From: Paracentrotus lividus
Lineage: Eukaryota > Echinodermata > Echinoidea > Camarodonta > Echinidae
DNA: 64,000 bases
Assembly: GCA_940671915.1 (NCBI GenBank)
Contig: CALNVZ010001570.1
Location: 1-64,000, forward strand
Direction: 5' to 3'
Shown here: positions 12,780-24,343 of the stretch, one piece after another
How the letters are laid out: each line of letters starts with the position of its first letter
Numbering within the stretch: the first letter of the stretch is position 1
Made by a program: the position numbers and the translations under genes
The notes under the pieces: generated by a model
Seen by the model: only the letters and a program-made list of their open reading frames with translations
Told to the model about the DNA's origin: nothing
Database searches by the model: none

Positions 12780-13080
12780 TGATTTGTATTGCGCACGTAT
12801 CCACTCTGTAGAGTGCTCAAGGCGCATTATCATATTTATTATTATTACCCGGCTTAGCTAGGCTACCCCGAAAGGCGCTCACAGCAAATGGGGCTAATAA
12901 GCTTGAAACTCGTTAAATAAGTAATAACACACATGAAACCTATGCTTACTTATTCAAAAATTAAAATGATTTTTTAAAAATGCCTCAAGGACAAGTAGCA
13001 CACGACCAATTTTGAAATGTAGGTCTCGACCCGGGCAAGTGTGGATAATGACCTTGAAACACCCTAAATAAGAAATAAAA
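11680..13080. repeat. Tandem array of ~150-185 bp units, direct orientation
   Basis: Six to seven copies of a unit recognisable by CCCGGGCAAGTGGGGCTAAT (near 12074, 12242, 12426, 12577, 12733 and 13023; spacing about 150-185 bases). Each unit also has a CTTGAAACTCGT segment, TTATTCAAAA and CAAGGACAAGTAGG. The copy near 12733 is interrupted by an AAT microsatellite and a nested repeat (12750-12885). The array lies inside the left arm of the Penelope-like structure. Confidence 0.8.
12750..12885. repeat. (AAT)n microsatellite with nested short repeat
   Basis: About nine AAT copies at 12750-12778, followed by a segment (gcgcacgtatccactctgta) and TTATTATT that also look like dispersed echinoid repeat sequence. 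It interrupts one unit of the surrounding tandem array. Confidence 0.7.
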
Positions 13081-13239
13081 CGCAAACTTGTTCAATTTTT
13101 CAATAATTTATCGCGCTGGCGTTTCCAGATATGAAATGGCCGGGCAGGGTCTTGTCCCTCGAGGTCAGGGAGGATCTGGGCAACCAAGGGATACCCAGTT
13201 TGCCCTGACCAAAAGGTCGTTGTAAAACTTTGAATAAGT

Positions 13240-13800
13240 GCATGTTTTATTTCATATTTCTTGGTTTTCAAGGTCATTAGCCCCACTTGCCCGAGTCGAG
13301 ACCTTCATTTTTGAATTGCCGGTGTGCTTTTTGTCCTTGAGGCTCCTTTTGTTTTTTGAAAAAATGGCATTCTAAAATTTTGAATAAGTAACCATTGGCT
13401 TACTGTGTGTTATTTCTTATTTAACGAGTTTCAAGAACATAAGCCCCATTTGGCTGGGTCGTGACCTATATCTTTGAATTGTCCGTGTCGTAGGCCTACT
13501 TGTCCTCGAGGCACCTTTTTTTTCCTCTTTTTTTAAGGTCTTTCTAAAACTTAAAATGAGTGTATGTTTTACTAATTATTTTGCGAGTTTCAAGGTCATT
13601 AGCCCCACTTGCCCGGGACGAGACATAATTTTTTGAATTGCCCGTGACCTACTTGTCCTTGTGGTACCTTTTGTTTTTTTTTTGAAAGCGAGTCCTTTTA
13701 AAATTTTTGAATAAGTAACTGAATAGTAACCAACTTCACACCGGTGTGTCCTTTCTTCCCTTTTGAGTGTCTTTGTCCTGGCTCTGCCCATTGAGGAAAA
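13240..13800. repeat. Same tandem array, inverted orientation
   Basis: Three copies of the array unit in reverse orientation (ATTAGCCCCACTTGCCCG near 13275 and 13597, a variant near 13440). Together with the direct copies at 11960-13080 they make the centre of a long palindrome. Confidence 0.75.
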
Positions 13801-14563
13801 AACTAATGTAGAGGGCAGTCTTCAATATTCTGTTTTGTCAAAGGAAAACGAAAAAGGAAATCAGAAGAGGTGTTTTTGATTTCTGTTTTTGATTACCAAA
13901 AACGAAATCACAACACGTTTTTTGCGTTGCGATATTGTTTTTGTGTTTCAAAAATGAAATGGCGAAGGCAAATGCCGTTTTTCATCCTTCATGACTGAAA
14001 CAGAAAAACGAATTATCCATATGTACCTTGATTCTTTTGACCCATGCTTTACTGTTGTCGAAGAGGAGAGTCCTCCTAGTGTGCATGATTGTGTCAGGTT
14101 CGATGTTGCTTATTTTTGTGTATATTCTACCCATTTTATACATTGGGTAGGAGATCTTGAGAGATGGATGGATAGAAGTGAACTATATCGAAGACAAAGA
14201 ACGTTAGGGTGTTTTTATCGGGCAGCTTGTTGAACCAATCGATTACATTTTGAGTGTTTATCCATTGTTTTAAGTTTGTTTTCTTTCTAATGTCAGTGTT
14301 AACCCGTTGTATACTGAAAACTTTTTCCAATCCAATTGAATCGTTGTCGTCAAACATGCTTGCAAGAAACGTTCTAAGTCTTTGATATAGTTGACATCTA
14401 TTCATCCATCTCTCAAGATCTCCTACTCGAATGCATAAAATGGGCAGAAAAAATACACGCAAATAAGGAACATCGAACCTGACACAATCATGCACGCTAG
14501 GTGAAGCTCTCCTCTTCAATAATAACAGTAAAGCATGGGTCAAAAGAGACGTCCAACGCCAAT
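13801..14563 (-). pseudogene. Penelope-like element, N-terminal RT fragment, rearranged
   Basis: 13801-14030 is an inverted copy of 11690-11900. On the minus strand 14140-14400 encodes an RT segment (RVNTDIRKKTNLKQWI, then FFVFDIVHFYPSIS, the first catalytic-aspartate box). 14027-14215 and 14370-14563 are inverted copies of each other, so this part has been duplicated head to head. Frames are broken. Confidence 0.6.
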
Positions 14564-15137
14564 CTGACGTAGAGATAACACTCGATCTGGACAACAACAC
14601 TTTCCAACCAGACAGGAAGCCTAACGACACTCCCATGTATATAAACGCCCACTCAAACCACCCACCAAGCATCACCAAGCAAATCCCGAAGGCAGTGGAA
14701 ACTAAGATCTCATCCTTGTCAGCTAACGAAGATGTATTCATTAATGCATCAGCGGTATACACCGAGGCTCTCCAAAACAGTGGTTAACATGGGGACATAA
14801 AATTCACCCAATGCAACGCAAAAACAAATAAAAACAGAAAAAACGCCCCCAAAAATCACGCGGTTCAACCTACCTTTCAGAACCAACGTCAAAACCAACA
14901 TTGGCGGGGAATTTCTTAACCTCATAGAAAGACATTTCCCTAAAGGAAGCAAACTACATACAATCTTCAACAAAAACACAGTGAAAATCAGCTACAGCTG
15001 CACGAAAAACTTAGACGCCGTTCTGAAATCACACAACCAAAAAGTCATTAAAAAAATCTAAAGAAAAAGAGAATTCCCCGGAAAAAACCTGCAACTGCCG
15101 AGTTAAAAACGACTGACCTCCACGTGGCAACTGCCTA
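14564..15137 (+). pseudogene. Penelope-like element, RT C-terminal half (right copy)
   Basis: Plus-strand mirror of 10846-11640: the same blocks (RKPNDTPMY-like, NHPP, KTNIG, NTVKISYSC and the CNCRVKND...GNCL linker) appear in several frames. It is more decayed than the left copy. The sequence is cut at 15137 by a CACT-TIR element and resumes at 16439 with the endonuclease region. Confidence 0.7.
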
Positions 15138-15383
15138 CACTTTAAAAACTGTAGTGCTGTTTTTAGCACTTCAGAGGCAGAAATCAGCACTTTTTAAGAG
15201 TTTGTATAGTGACTGCACTCAAAGTGCTGTTTTAGCACGTTCACGTGAGCTGAAATTTCAGCAAAAATGGGCAAAAATGGCGTGACTTCGTCAGGATTCT
15301 AACCTGGGTCCCCTAGATGAAAAGCGCTTACGAGCACGTTAGACCAATTCACATCTCACGATTGCCGGCAGATCATTTTTGTT

Positions 15384-16060
15384 TATTTATTTATTTATTT
15401 ATTTTATTTATTTCGTTTTATTTACCCAGGGTAACCCCTTCAGTAAATTAAATACTGTTGTACTTGGGGGCCCTGCAAAAGAAGATATAAACATATATGA
15501 AAATTACAGAAAATTATTACAAATGAACATCTGAACAAGGAGAAAACAACAATATTAAAAATGACAATGGGCCTGCAAGACTTATTATATTATATATACA
15601 TGTATAAGTGTACAATAAGTGTACAACACATATATTGTACATATATGTACATATATATTTCTTTTTAACATTATGCATGAGTTATTATTTTGGTTTTTGC
15701 TTGCTTCCATTCTCTGGAACCAGCTGGGTCGGGTTTGCTGTTTCATTCTAAAGAATTCTGTTTCCCCAGTAAGATGTTACAAAGGAATGCTTTGAAACAG
15801 TACAACGGGTACCAGTATCCAGCTGATTCCAGAGAATGGCAGCACTATGAGAGAAAGACTTTTTTTCCAGACTGCGTGCGTACAAGAGGTACTACTACAC
15901 CATTTTGCACAGAATTTCTCGTTCTGTAGGAATGTACATTACTTGGACGTACCACCAATTCAGATAGATAGACAGGTGCTTCCCCATTTAGTATGTTAAA
16001 CACAGTTTTACATTTGTGATATTTCCACCTCTCATCGATTGAGTTCCATTTCAATCGGTG
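15384..16060 (-). pseudogene. LINE 3' end (CR1-like RT tail)
   Basis: The minus strand at 15845-16054 encodes a LINE C-terminal tail (RWKYHKCKTVFNILNGEAPV followed by YLSEL and SYRTRNS). The 3' untranslated part runs left to a TTTA repeat at 15384-15415. The element is 5'-truncated and interrupts element F. Confidence 0.7.
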
Positions 16061-16242
16061 GAAGACTTGCTCAATGAAGTTCAGCTCACGTAAAAGTGCT
16101 AAAACAGCACTTTGAGAGCAGTCACAATGCTATGCAAGCTCTTAAAAAGTGCTGATTTCAGCCACTGAAGAGCTAAAAACAGCACTTCAGTTTTTAGAGT
16201 GTATGCTTTCATAATTCAATCAAGTTAGAGAGATCTGCTTTG

Positions 16243-16313
16243 GTCTAATGGTAACGTCAGCGGTACTCTTCCATGTCTAGGTGAACCCGGTTCGAATCCC
16301 ATACCGACCATGA
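16243..16313 (+). repeat. tRNA-like segment within element F
   Basis: Looks like a Pol III internal promoter pair: an A-box-like TGGTCTAATGGTAACG and a B box GGTTCGAATCC about 40 bases apart. The acceptor and T stems do not pair properly, so it is a tRNA-derived relic and not a working tRNA. Related segments lie inverted at 15295-15360 and 17265-17330 and direct at 17435-17495. Confidence 0.55.
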
Positions 16314-16438
16314 ACATTTTTGTTGATAAATTAACACTTTGGTAAGTGCTAAAACAGCACTTGAGGTGCTGATTTAGCACTACAAATGCAGTCACTATAC
16401 GAGCACCCATAAATTGGCACTTCAGTTTTTAGAGCGTA

Positions 16439-17000
16439 GTAAAGTCCGCAGTCTACCAGGCATCAGTCACCCATGGCCAAATAAATAAAATAACAAAAGT
16501 TTATTTTGGGCTGGCAGGAGGAGCCTTCAATTATAGATTCCGGAGCCATACTAAATCTTTCAGTCACGACAAATACGAAAATGGAACAGAGCTATCAAAA
16601 TACATCTGGGGTCTCAAAGAGAAGGGGGAAGACTACACTTTGACATTGGACATAATGAAAAAAAAATCAAACTTGGGAAAGAGAAGAAGTGGCCTATGCG
16701 ATCTCTGTCTAGGGGAGAAACTAATAATCGCAACGAACAAATAGGATTCGATCAACCGAAGGACCGAGCTCATAAGTACATGTATACACAAAAGAAAAAG
16801 GGGTGAAAAAAACCCGGACCATAACGAAATGCACCCATCGCTCCAAGCAGGGGCCCACAAATCCAACTAGCTTTGATCAGTGCCCTGATGATCGCCGACG
16901 AGGCGTGAAACCTGGGGTAGGCACCATTAGCAGGTGATGAACATCTTATAACGCTCTGCTCTTTGCAGCATAGAGCACTTTTTTGCCGAACTTGATACAC
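16439..17000 (+). pseudogene. Penelope-like GIY-YIG endonuclease remnant and 3' end
   Basis: Continues the right Penelope copy after the F insertion. 16500-16800 encodes, with few frame breaks, a GIY-YIG-type domain of this family (YFGLAGGAFNYRFRSHTKSF, then SKYIWGLKEKGEDYTL, CDLCLGEKLII and RRTELIS). The remainder to about 17000 resembles the 3' trailer. The combination of YRDD-type RT with GIY-YIG is what identifies the element as Penelope-like. Confidence 0.7.
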
Positions 17001-17068
17001 ATATCATATTATATATCAATGTGATCGAGATCCAATGGGACCACTTCTGGCACTAGGCCTATATCAGC

Positions 17069-17101
17069 CCTCCCCCCCCCCCCCCTCTCTCTCTCTCTCT
17101 G
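17069..17101. repeat. Poly-C followed by (CT)n
   Basis: About 15 C then eight CT dinucleotides immediately left of element F3. Confidence 0.85.
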
Positions 17102-17559
17102 CCTAATTAAATTATGACTTGTGTTACACTCTAAAAACTGAAGTGCCAATTTATGTTTGTTCGTATATTGACTGCACTTGAAGTGCTAAATCAGCACCTC
17201 TAGTGCTGTTTTAGCACTTACGCAAGTGCTAATTTATCAACAAAAAATGTTCATGGTTGGTATGGGATTCGAACTGGGTTCATCTAGACATGGAAGAGTA
17301 CCGCTGACGTTACCAATAGACCAATGGAGATCTTGCTAACTGGCTTTAAATTATGACAGCATAGCAGATGATCATGGCAAATTTGAAGAAAGTTCATCAT
17401 GCAACAATATGATCTGCTAGCAACCGTGAGATGTGAATTGGTCTAACGTGCTCGTAAGCGCTTCTCATCCAGGGCTCCCAGGTTCGAATTTTAACGAAGT
17501 CACGCCATTTTTGCCCATTTTTGCTGAAATTTCAGCTCACATGGACGTGCTAAAACGGT

Positions 17560-17745
17560 TCGGTGTAAAATTGGCAGAGGTAAAAATGGCAGAGGTAATA
17601 ATGGCAGAGGTAAAAATGGCAGAGGCAAAAATGGCAGAGGTAAAAATGGCAGAGGTAATAATGGCGGAGGTAAAAATGGCAGAGGTAAAAATGGCAGAGG
17701 CAAAAATGGCAGAGGCAGAAATGGCAGAGGTAAAAATGTCAGGTC
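17560..17745. repeat. 15-bp minisatellite GGTAAAAATGGCAGA (~12 copies)
   Basis: Tandem 15-bp units with small variants (GTAATAATGGC, GCAAAAATGGC). The reading frame gives a spurious MAEVK repeat protein. The same array lies inverted at 19395-19490, followed on both sides by a matching inner arm (caattaaattgtcatagc versus its inverse near 19355). Confidence 0.9.
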
Positions 17746-17796
17746 TTACGCAATTAAATTGTCATAGCAAATCCCATGAATAAAACATGGCCAATT

Positions 17797-18372
17797 CCCT
17801 TGGGTGGTATCTCACTTCTCGGAGACGCCTTCGCGACTGATTGAAAAAAAAAATATTACGTCTCCGTCTCCGATGTTGCGGAGACGTCGCGGAGATGTCT
17901 CCACGGCGTCTCCGCGACATTTAAAAAAAACTGTAACAAAGCACTTTCAAAGAACCGTCTCAAAGTTGTTTCTGCGACTCATGAAACGTCTCAGAGACGT
18001 CTTCGCAACAATTAAAAAAAAAAACATGTTTAAAACGTATCATGAGTCGCGGATACAACTTTGAGATGTTTTTTTCTTTTTTTTTTTATTACTTTACAGT
18101 TTATGAAAAATGTATCGGAGACGTCTCTGCTACATCTCCGCGACATCGGAGACGTCTCTAATACTTTTTATCCGTCGCGGAAATGATTCTGTCGCGGAGA
18201 CGTCTCCGCGACGGAATCCTTTTTTTTTCACGTATAAAGAGTAGGACCTATTAGAAACGTGTCTGAAAATTAAGGAGAAAGAGGAGACTTAGGAGACAAG
18301 CTTTAATGGCAAAACCATGTTGACAAATCCGTCTCAAATGTGTTTCCGCGAAGTAAGATACCAAAAGGGGTA
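17797..18372. mobile_element. Element I1 with iterated GTCGCGGAGACGTCTC motif
   Basis: The left end TTGGGTGGTATCTCACTT appears inverted near 18350-18372 (GAAGTAAGATACCAAAA). The interior repeats a self-complementary motif, GTCGCGGAGACGTCTCCGCG, at least eight times with decay. Related ends and motifs occur at 27977, 28850, 31990 and 32340. It has no coding capacity. Confidence 0.55.
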
Positions 18373-18923
18373 AATAGTTAACAAAGAAAGCTAGTTATAA
18401 GAAGGGATTATAAAATATCATTGTTGGAGGTGTTCTTAACTTTTAAATTGACTGCCTTCCATTTGGACTAGCTGATTATGAGCTATTGCATTATCAAAGT
18501 ATTGGCGATTGTTATAGTCATTACTGCACGTGTTACATCAAAATCTTATTGGTAATTTTATTCTGATTTTCTCTCATGAGGTAAAAATAATAAAGAATTA
18601 CTTTTGTTAAGACATGTTGTTTGTATGTCAAACAAAAACGTGCACACCTATTTTAAGATGGCATTTCCACACTGACGTCGTAATTTATTTATAATTTGTT
18701 ATAACATTTTCATTTAAATGGTAAAAATGTAAGTAAAACAATCGCTCACTTTGGTATAGCAATATCTCATAGGAGATAGTAATCCTACAAATGGAAGTCA
18801 GTCAATTCTAAAGATAAAGACCCTCCAGGCAGTCCAGCATTTAAATTTGAGAATCCCTTCTCAGTTTTCTTTATGAATGTTTTACCCCCTTTCCTAAAGG
18901 GAATTTGCCATAATTATACCTAC

Positions 18924-19330
18924 CTACCTACCAGGTCGGCTAAACTGCCGAGACCTAGTACGAATCCTCCAGTTATTCCTGTCGTGCATGCAATTCTTCA
19001 CCTCGTCTGTGCCAACTACTCCAGCATCCGATTTCATGATGTCTAAGTATGTCCTGCGTTTTCTACCACGCCCCCGATGTCCATGCGTGGGCTCCCAAAG
19101 GATGAGACTGCTGGCGGCCAACTCTGGGAGTCGAAAGCAATGACCAGCAAGCTGCATTCTTCTTGTAGCTATCTTGTCACCTATTTTTGGTAGTTTTCCA
19201 TAGAGCGTCTTGTTTGTTATGTGCTGTCTCCAGTTGATGTTGAGCACTGTTCTGAGCATTCTTGTGTAACACCCATTAAGAGACTTCTCCAGCATTGGGG
19301 TGACTGTCCATGCTTCACAGCCTTCACAGC
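18924..19330 (-). pseudogene. LINE reverse transcriptase C-terminal fragment
   Basis: The minus strand encodes the tail of a non-LTR retrotransposon polyprotein (MLEKSLNGCYTRMLRTVLNI, then RRMQLAGHCFRLPELAAS, LWEPTHGHRGRGRKRRTYLD). It is open to a stop at the left end. The upstream part of the open frame runs into the 15-bp minisatellite and is meaningless. Truncated copy. Confidence 0.8.
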
Positions 19331-19394
19331 CTTCATAATTATGAGCATGGGCTTTGTTATGACAATTGGATTGCGAAAGACATTCCATTTTACT

Positions 19395-19490
19395 TCTGGC
19401 ATTTTTATCTCTGCCATTTTTACCTCTGCCATTTTTACCTCTGCCATTTTTGCCTCTGCCATTTTTACCTCTGCCATTTTTACCTGGCAC
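19395..19490. repeat. 15-bp minisatellite, inverted array
   Basis: About six units of TCTGCCATTTTTACC, the reverse complement of the array at 17560-17745. Together they form the outer inverted-repeat domain of a foldback structure. Confidence 0.9.
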
Positions 19491-19592
19491 CGCTAAAACA
19501 GCACTTTGAGTGCAGTCACTATACAAGCTCTTGAAAAGTGCAGATTTCAGCCTCTGAAGTGCTAAAAACAGCATTTCAGTTTTTAGAGTGTA

Positions 19593-21112
19593 TCATTTAT
19601 GCATTAAATATTTACATGTAATATATTTAAAAATTACAACAATATCTATTTTTGACATTCACAGGTCACCTTCGATTGACACGAACAGGAATTACTTAGG
19701 TAAAGCTCTGGAAAATGATAACAAAAATTTAAATCATGCTTCGTCGTATCTTAGTATTTCGTGTCTACTGTACATTGTGTAATAACAGATTTACAGTATA
19801 TACCAGATATTGAGAATTTCAAAATAATTTTAAAATTCCATGTATGACCTCCGATTTATTATCATGTTAAAAAGTAATGTAAATTCTATTCAATGATACC
19901 AAATTTATACGGGTACTGTTATCATGAATATGCCGATTGAGCACTTCGACTTTGATAAACCTGTTTCACAATCGTCTACACTCAGGTTTGGACAGAAGCA
20001 ACCCATGCATTTCAATATTTAATTTGTTAAAAGCCCAAGTGTTCAGTAATCCGTGGCCATACAGTTATCCATTTGGCATCCCTGGGCTATATTATCGTTG
20101 ACCTTTTCACATGAAATAAAAATTAATATCGTATTTGTAATAGGCTCTCAATTTTTTTTTTCTTTCTTTTTACCCTTCCACAGTTCTTTTATTGTACATA
20201 AGAAAACATTTCATATACATTTGTTACATTTAAAAAAACATTAACAAAATGATTTCACAAGCAAAATCTTCTTGAAGAATTACCTATTAATTATTATGTC
20301 ACAGATGCAAATGCAATAAAAATTATTACACAATATAGCAAAAAAAAATAATTATATCGATTGAAGGTACAAATGCAGTAACATAAAAACGCAGGTTAAC
20401 TACTCTAAAAGTATTTTGTGAATTGGAGCCATTTCTTTTTCAAATTTTTTTTTCGTTAAGATATGTTCTAGCTATATACTTTTCCATTTCATAATAACTT
20501 GTCATGGCTGAAAAAAATTCGAATAGTGGTACTTGATTTTTACATTTAGCTATATAAATTTCTTGTCGTATATACAATAATTGGAATACAAATAAATGCT
20601 TTGTTGTGATTCCCAATTAAACAACACAATTTATGTTGGTTAGTGAGTTTGATTTTTATATGTGACTTATCACAAGTCCATTGCTTTTTGAGCAAACTAT
20701 GTTTGGAAAAGGACAGTTACGAAAAATATATACAATGGTCTCTTCAGTGTTATTACATATTTCATATACAGTATCCTATTCAGTGTTTTATATTGAAACC
20801 ATTTTATATTTATATCCATATCCTGATATTTGACAGAATAGGAATGTAATTAAATCGCAAATATTATATATGTTTCTACCCAGCAGTTGCCATAAATATT
20901 TTCCCTCGCTCGTCCGACTCAATTTCATTGTTTTACCATTGCCCAAAGAGAGCTCTGATCAATAGTATTGATGTACTCATCTATCTCTTTCCTTATGATT
21001 AAATTAAAAGCCAAAGGTATATGAACATAATTTTTTTTTATGAAGTCCCCAATTGTTTCATAAACTTGTAATTATTTGGGTTCTTGTCTGTAGCCCCTTC
21101 AGAGCTATATAT
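19593..21112. other. AT-rich intron, nothing recognised
   Basis: Long AT-rich intron stretch with poly-A and poly-T runs. No exon, RNA gene or clear repeat is visible. Confidence 0.6.
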
Positions 21113-21539
21113 GCCCCCCCCCCCCGACTCAGGAGGTCAACCATACCTGTATGCTTGTTCCCGATTTCTTCGGAAAGGGGTATATTTTAGGGACTCGGGT
21201 CGGATAAAAATCCCCGAGATATGATTGAAATAGGGGTATTTTAGCATTTTTTCCCCTGACCTATTTTTTAATTAATTAGGGATAGTTTTCAATTCTTTGA
21301 ACACAAATCCTGAAATATGGGCCTGGATCTGGTCCAAAACTCTTTAAAAAGGGGTAATTTCGCTGGCTCCCCCTCGAAAAGCCTGTAATAGGGGAGATTT
21401 TGCTGCAGCTTTCCCTGAAAAGCCTGTAATAGTAGGTAATTTTGACACAGCTTCCCCGACCGATAGGGGTATCTCTAAAAATCTGGAACGAGCATAGGCA
21501 TGATAGGTGTATGGTTAACCTCCTGAGTGGGGGGGGGGC
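21113..21539. mobile_element. MITE-like inverted-repeat element J
   Basis: The left end has a C run then ACTCAGGAGGTCAACCATAC; the right end (21502-21539) carries the inverse ending in a G run. The arms are about 50 bp with mismatches. The interior repeats an AGGGGTATTTT / CCCCT theme at least five times. It lies about 220 bases upstream of the ZU5-1 exon. Confidence 0.65.
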
Positions 21540-21761
21540 GGTATGTATGTATCAAACTTTATATTTGTTTCACCCTTATCACCATGTTAAAGTGTGCATA
21601 TTGTTTGACTTTTGTTGAAATCACCAATTGTTGTTCGTTTCTACCATCGAAATGTCTTACACAGATATATTTTTTCCTTCGAACTCAAAACTTTTCCATT
21701 TTCCAAATTTATTGTTTTCATTTTAATCGAAAACTGAAGAGTCTTCACAACCACTGTTAAG

Positions 21762-22072
21762 TGAGGTCTCTGCTCAAGTCGGATCTGACGGAAAAGATTT
21801 AGAGCTAGAACAATTTGGTATATCTCTGATAATACCACCTGGTGCTGTTCGGGATAGTGAGTCTCACAAGCTGACTCTTACCCCCGCAAGAGATCTTCCC
21901 AGTGTTTACATCCAAGACGATGAATCCATGGCCTGCTATGGGATCAGATGTGACCCTCCTAACATAACATTTGCCCGACCTGTTATTGTCATGATACCAC
22001 ACTCGACCCAGATCACCAACCCTGGACAGGTGACACCGGATATTGGATCTCATACATGGGATTCGAGAAAGG
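21762..22072 (+). CDS. ZU5 domain exon 1
   Basis: The exon starts after ctgttaag with one base that completes the codon left by ankyrin exon 3, and ends GAAAG|GTATGT in phase 1. It encodes about 104 residues of a ZU5 fold: EQFGISLIIPPGAV (the conserved ISLxIPPGAV signature), YGIRCDPPNITFARPVIVMI and PHSTQITNPGQV. ZU5 domains occur in UNC5, PIDD and ankyrins, usually next to a UPA domain, and form a conserved supramodule with it. The order ankyrin-ZU5-UPA matches sea urchin multi-domain death proteins. Confidence 0.88.
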
Positions 22073-24095
22073 GTATGTTAATGAATGAAACGTATCTCAT
22101 GAGTTATGAATATCTGATTCATTCTTGTCTTTAAATATATGTTCCGTAAAGTTAAGTATGAAAGTAATTTTTTTAGTTTTTACATAATTTACAAGTCAAT
22201 ATGGTTTCGAGTTTACTTTCAAACGTTGATGGTTACCAGCACGTCAATTAAGCACCTTGCTTTATAATGTATGTCTTAGCCACCCTGTTTTAAATATACA
22301 TTCAACCACTAAAATGATTCAATTGTAACATGTACGTGAAATACGAAAACAAATAAATATTATGATTAACACGTTGAAGGCGATTTAGATTTTCATATAT
22401 CACTTTTCAGTTCAAATTTGCACGTTTGATCACATCTTTTCATGATAATCGCAAGTACACGTAGATATTTTTCGTATATACGATCTACATGAATTACACA
22501 TCGAGCGAAATGGATTCAAACAGTTATGAGGTAGATATTGGTCAAAGAAGATTGCAAGTTAGAATCAAGATTACATAAAAGTCATCCCCCATTGGGAATA
22601 CACGCAAAATGTGAGAAAATAAAAATATCACGCCTCCTTTAATCGTCACTTTAATAACTTCATAATGCCATTGCCAAAAGAAAAATAATAATTTCATATA
22701 TCTTGCAGCGAATCTTTTCAACTACAAAATATTGAAAATTTAAGAAATAAAAAGAAAACTATTTTTACTGAGATATACTATATTTTGTACAAAATTTGCA
22801 CAAAATAAATTGACGTCTAAAATTTAAAAAAGGGTAATTTTGGGTTTGGACGTCATTATGATAATGTTGCGTTATACTTGAGTCTAAGGTTTGATATGAA
22901 ATTGCATCTACAACTAATAGTCTATTTGACTATAAAAAAAATTGGGTATTAAAGGAATTTAAAAAAATTGTGTAGGCATTTTTTTTTTTTTTTTTTACCA
23001 AAATGGTATATTTGGACAAAAATGACAAAATTCGCTGGTGCGTAGTTTCAAATTGAAAGCACGCCCATTCCATTATTGATGGTCCAAAAATAGTGCTGAT
23101 GTGGTCAAATTGTTGTGAATTTTATACAGATTATCTTAAATGAAAAAAAAGAATTGATGAGCTGATGCTGCATTTTTACCCAACGCGCCAAAATGCGCGC
23201 AAAATCGTACACGCGCATTTTTTTCACGAAATGCTTAAAATGACGTGAAACGTATATTAGTGATGCATCAAATCAAAATGAGAGACAAGTCGCAGAGCAA
23301 ATTCAGCTTAGGGTCAAGGAAAAAGGTAAAATAGTAATAAATGTCTACGTTTGGGGAAAGTATTTTTTTTTTTTCAGAACCTTCAATGTTTCATGTGTGC
23401 TCTTTGAAAAAAATGAGCAAAAAAATAGAAAGATTAGTTTGCTAATATATTTGACTCTTTTCTGGCGACTTTTCTCTCATTTTTATGTGCTGCATCGCCA
23501 TTCTGATTGAGTCAAAAAGTCATTTTGAGCATTGACCTTGAATTTTATGTATACTAAATATAAAATCATTTATTACTCTTGTTTATAAAGTTATGATTGA
23601 TGATATGATTTTACAAAATGGCGTTTGGATGACGTCACGTGGTTGTGATTTTAAGAAATAAGTTAATGCTCAGATTTTATGATATGTCGTTGCTGAAAAT
23701 TTGGAATGATTTGACGAAAGATTTTCTTTTGAGTTATCATCTGAACAAGAATTGTATAGAAATGAAAAATAAATAAGCAAATAAATAAAGACGAAGATTC
23801 TGACAATAACAAAAGGTGGTATGTCCATTACATCCTTTGAAAAAAGCTCACTCGTGTAAATTTGTCGGATTTCCCATTCTTAATTACCACTGCAAACCTA
23901 CAGCAAGTGCCGGGTAGCATATACATTATGATTGAGAATAAATATCATTAAAATCAAATTAATAAACTTACTGTTTCCTCGTGTTTGTTTGTGGTTTTTT
24001 AAAGTCCTAGCACATTGGAACTGATACTGTCGAAACGTAGTGTATAATAGAATAATTTCGTGAACGATCAGTGTAAACTTTTACTTTGATTGTAG
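22073..24095. other. AT-rich intron, nothing recognised
   Basis: Intron of 2 kb with poly-T runs and one CG-containing patch (about 23180-23220). No exon or repeat recognised. Confidence 0.6.
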
Positions 24096-24343
24096 GCTTA
24101 CCAATGACATCAAGGTCAACATCATCTACAACACCTGACAAACAGCCATACTGCAAGATCCATGAGAAACATCTTGAGCTGTTGATCAATTACACTGCTG
24201 AGTGGTGGGTTCTTATCCCTCTTGAGCAACATGGGGCTCAGCTTCAACTGATGTGCACCCCTTACATACCAGATAAGATTGAACGAGGCAAGGAGTTTGA
24301 TATCCATCTCCATGTTCATGCAGATATTCCAGGAATTGAAAAG
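24096..24343 (+). CDS. ZU5 end / UPA domain exon 1a
   Basis: Starts with two bases completing the codon from the ZU5 exon and ends GAAAAG|GTTGGT in phase 0. The product has a Ser/Thr-rich linker (TSRSTSSTTPDKQ), the last ZU5 strand (LELLINYTAEWWVLIPLE), then the UPA start (CTPYIPDKIERGKEFDIHLH). At the position where PIDD and UNC5 relatives carry the His-Phe-Ser self-cleavage triad, the strand reads Asn-Tyr-Thr by eye alignment, so autoproteolysis looks unlikely. Confidence 0.85.

Larger units (their letters stand above)
15138..16436. mobile_element. CACT-TIR element(s) F, nested, inserted in Penelope copy
   Basis: The left terminus at 15138 (CACTTTAAAAACTGTAGTGC) is inverted at two right termini, 16182-16201 and 16417-16436, each followed by TA; TA also precedes the left end (15136-15137). 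This suggests one F element inside another. The subterminal arms iterate a near-palindrome, AGTGCTGTTTTAGCACT, in both orientations. The Penelope sequence broken at 15137 resumes after 16438, which proves insertion. The interior holds tRNA-like segments and a LINE 3' end. Confidence 0.75.
17127..19590. mobile_element. CACT-TIR element F3 carrying a foldback insert
   Basis: Left end CACTCTAAAAACTGAAGTGC at 17127, inverted at the right end (19571-19590), TA on both sides (17125-17126, 19591-19592). Subterminal arms iterate AGTGCTGTTTTAGCACT. The interior contains tRNA-like segments (17265-17330 inverted, 17435-17495 direct), 15-bp minisatellite arrays in inverted orientation, element I1 and a LINE fragment. 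It has no transposase. Confidence 0.75.

Noticed and set aside
11680..13800. CRISPR-like array from regularly spaced repeats
   Set aside because: Units are about 150-185 bp tandem satellite copies in a eukaryotic transposon context, with no short repeat-spacer structure.
16243..16313. Functional tRNA gene
   Set aside because: A and B boxes are present but the acceptor and T stems do not pair and it lies within a transposon; kept as a tRNA-like relic only.
17433..17783. Open frame with a MAEVK repeat protein
   Set aside because: It is the translation of a 15-bp non-coding minisatellite inside a transposon; the opposite strand is open too.
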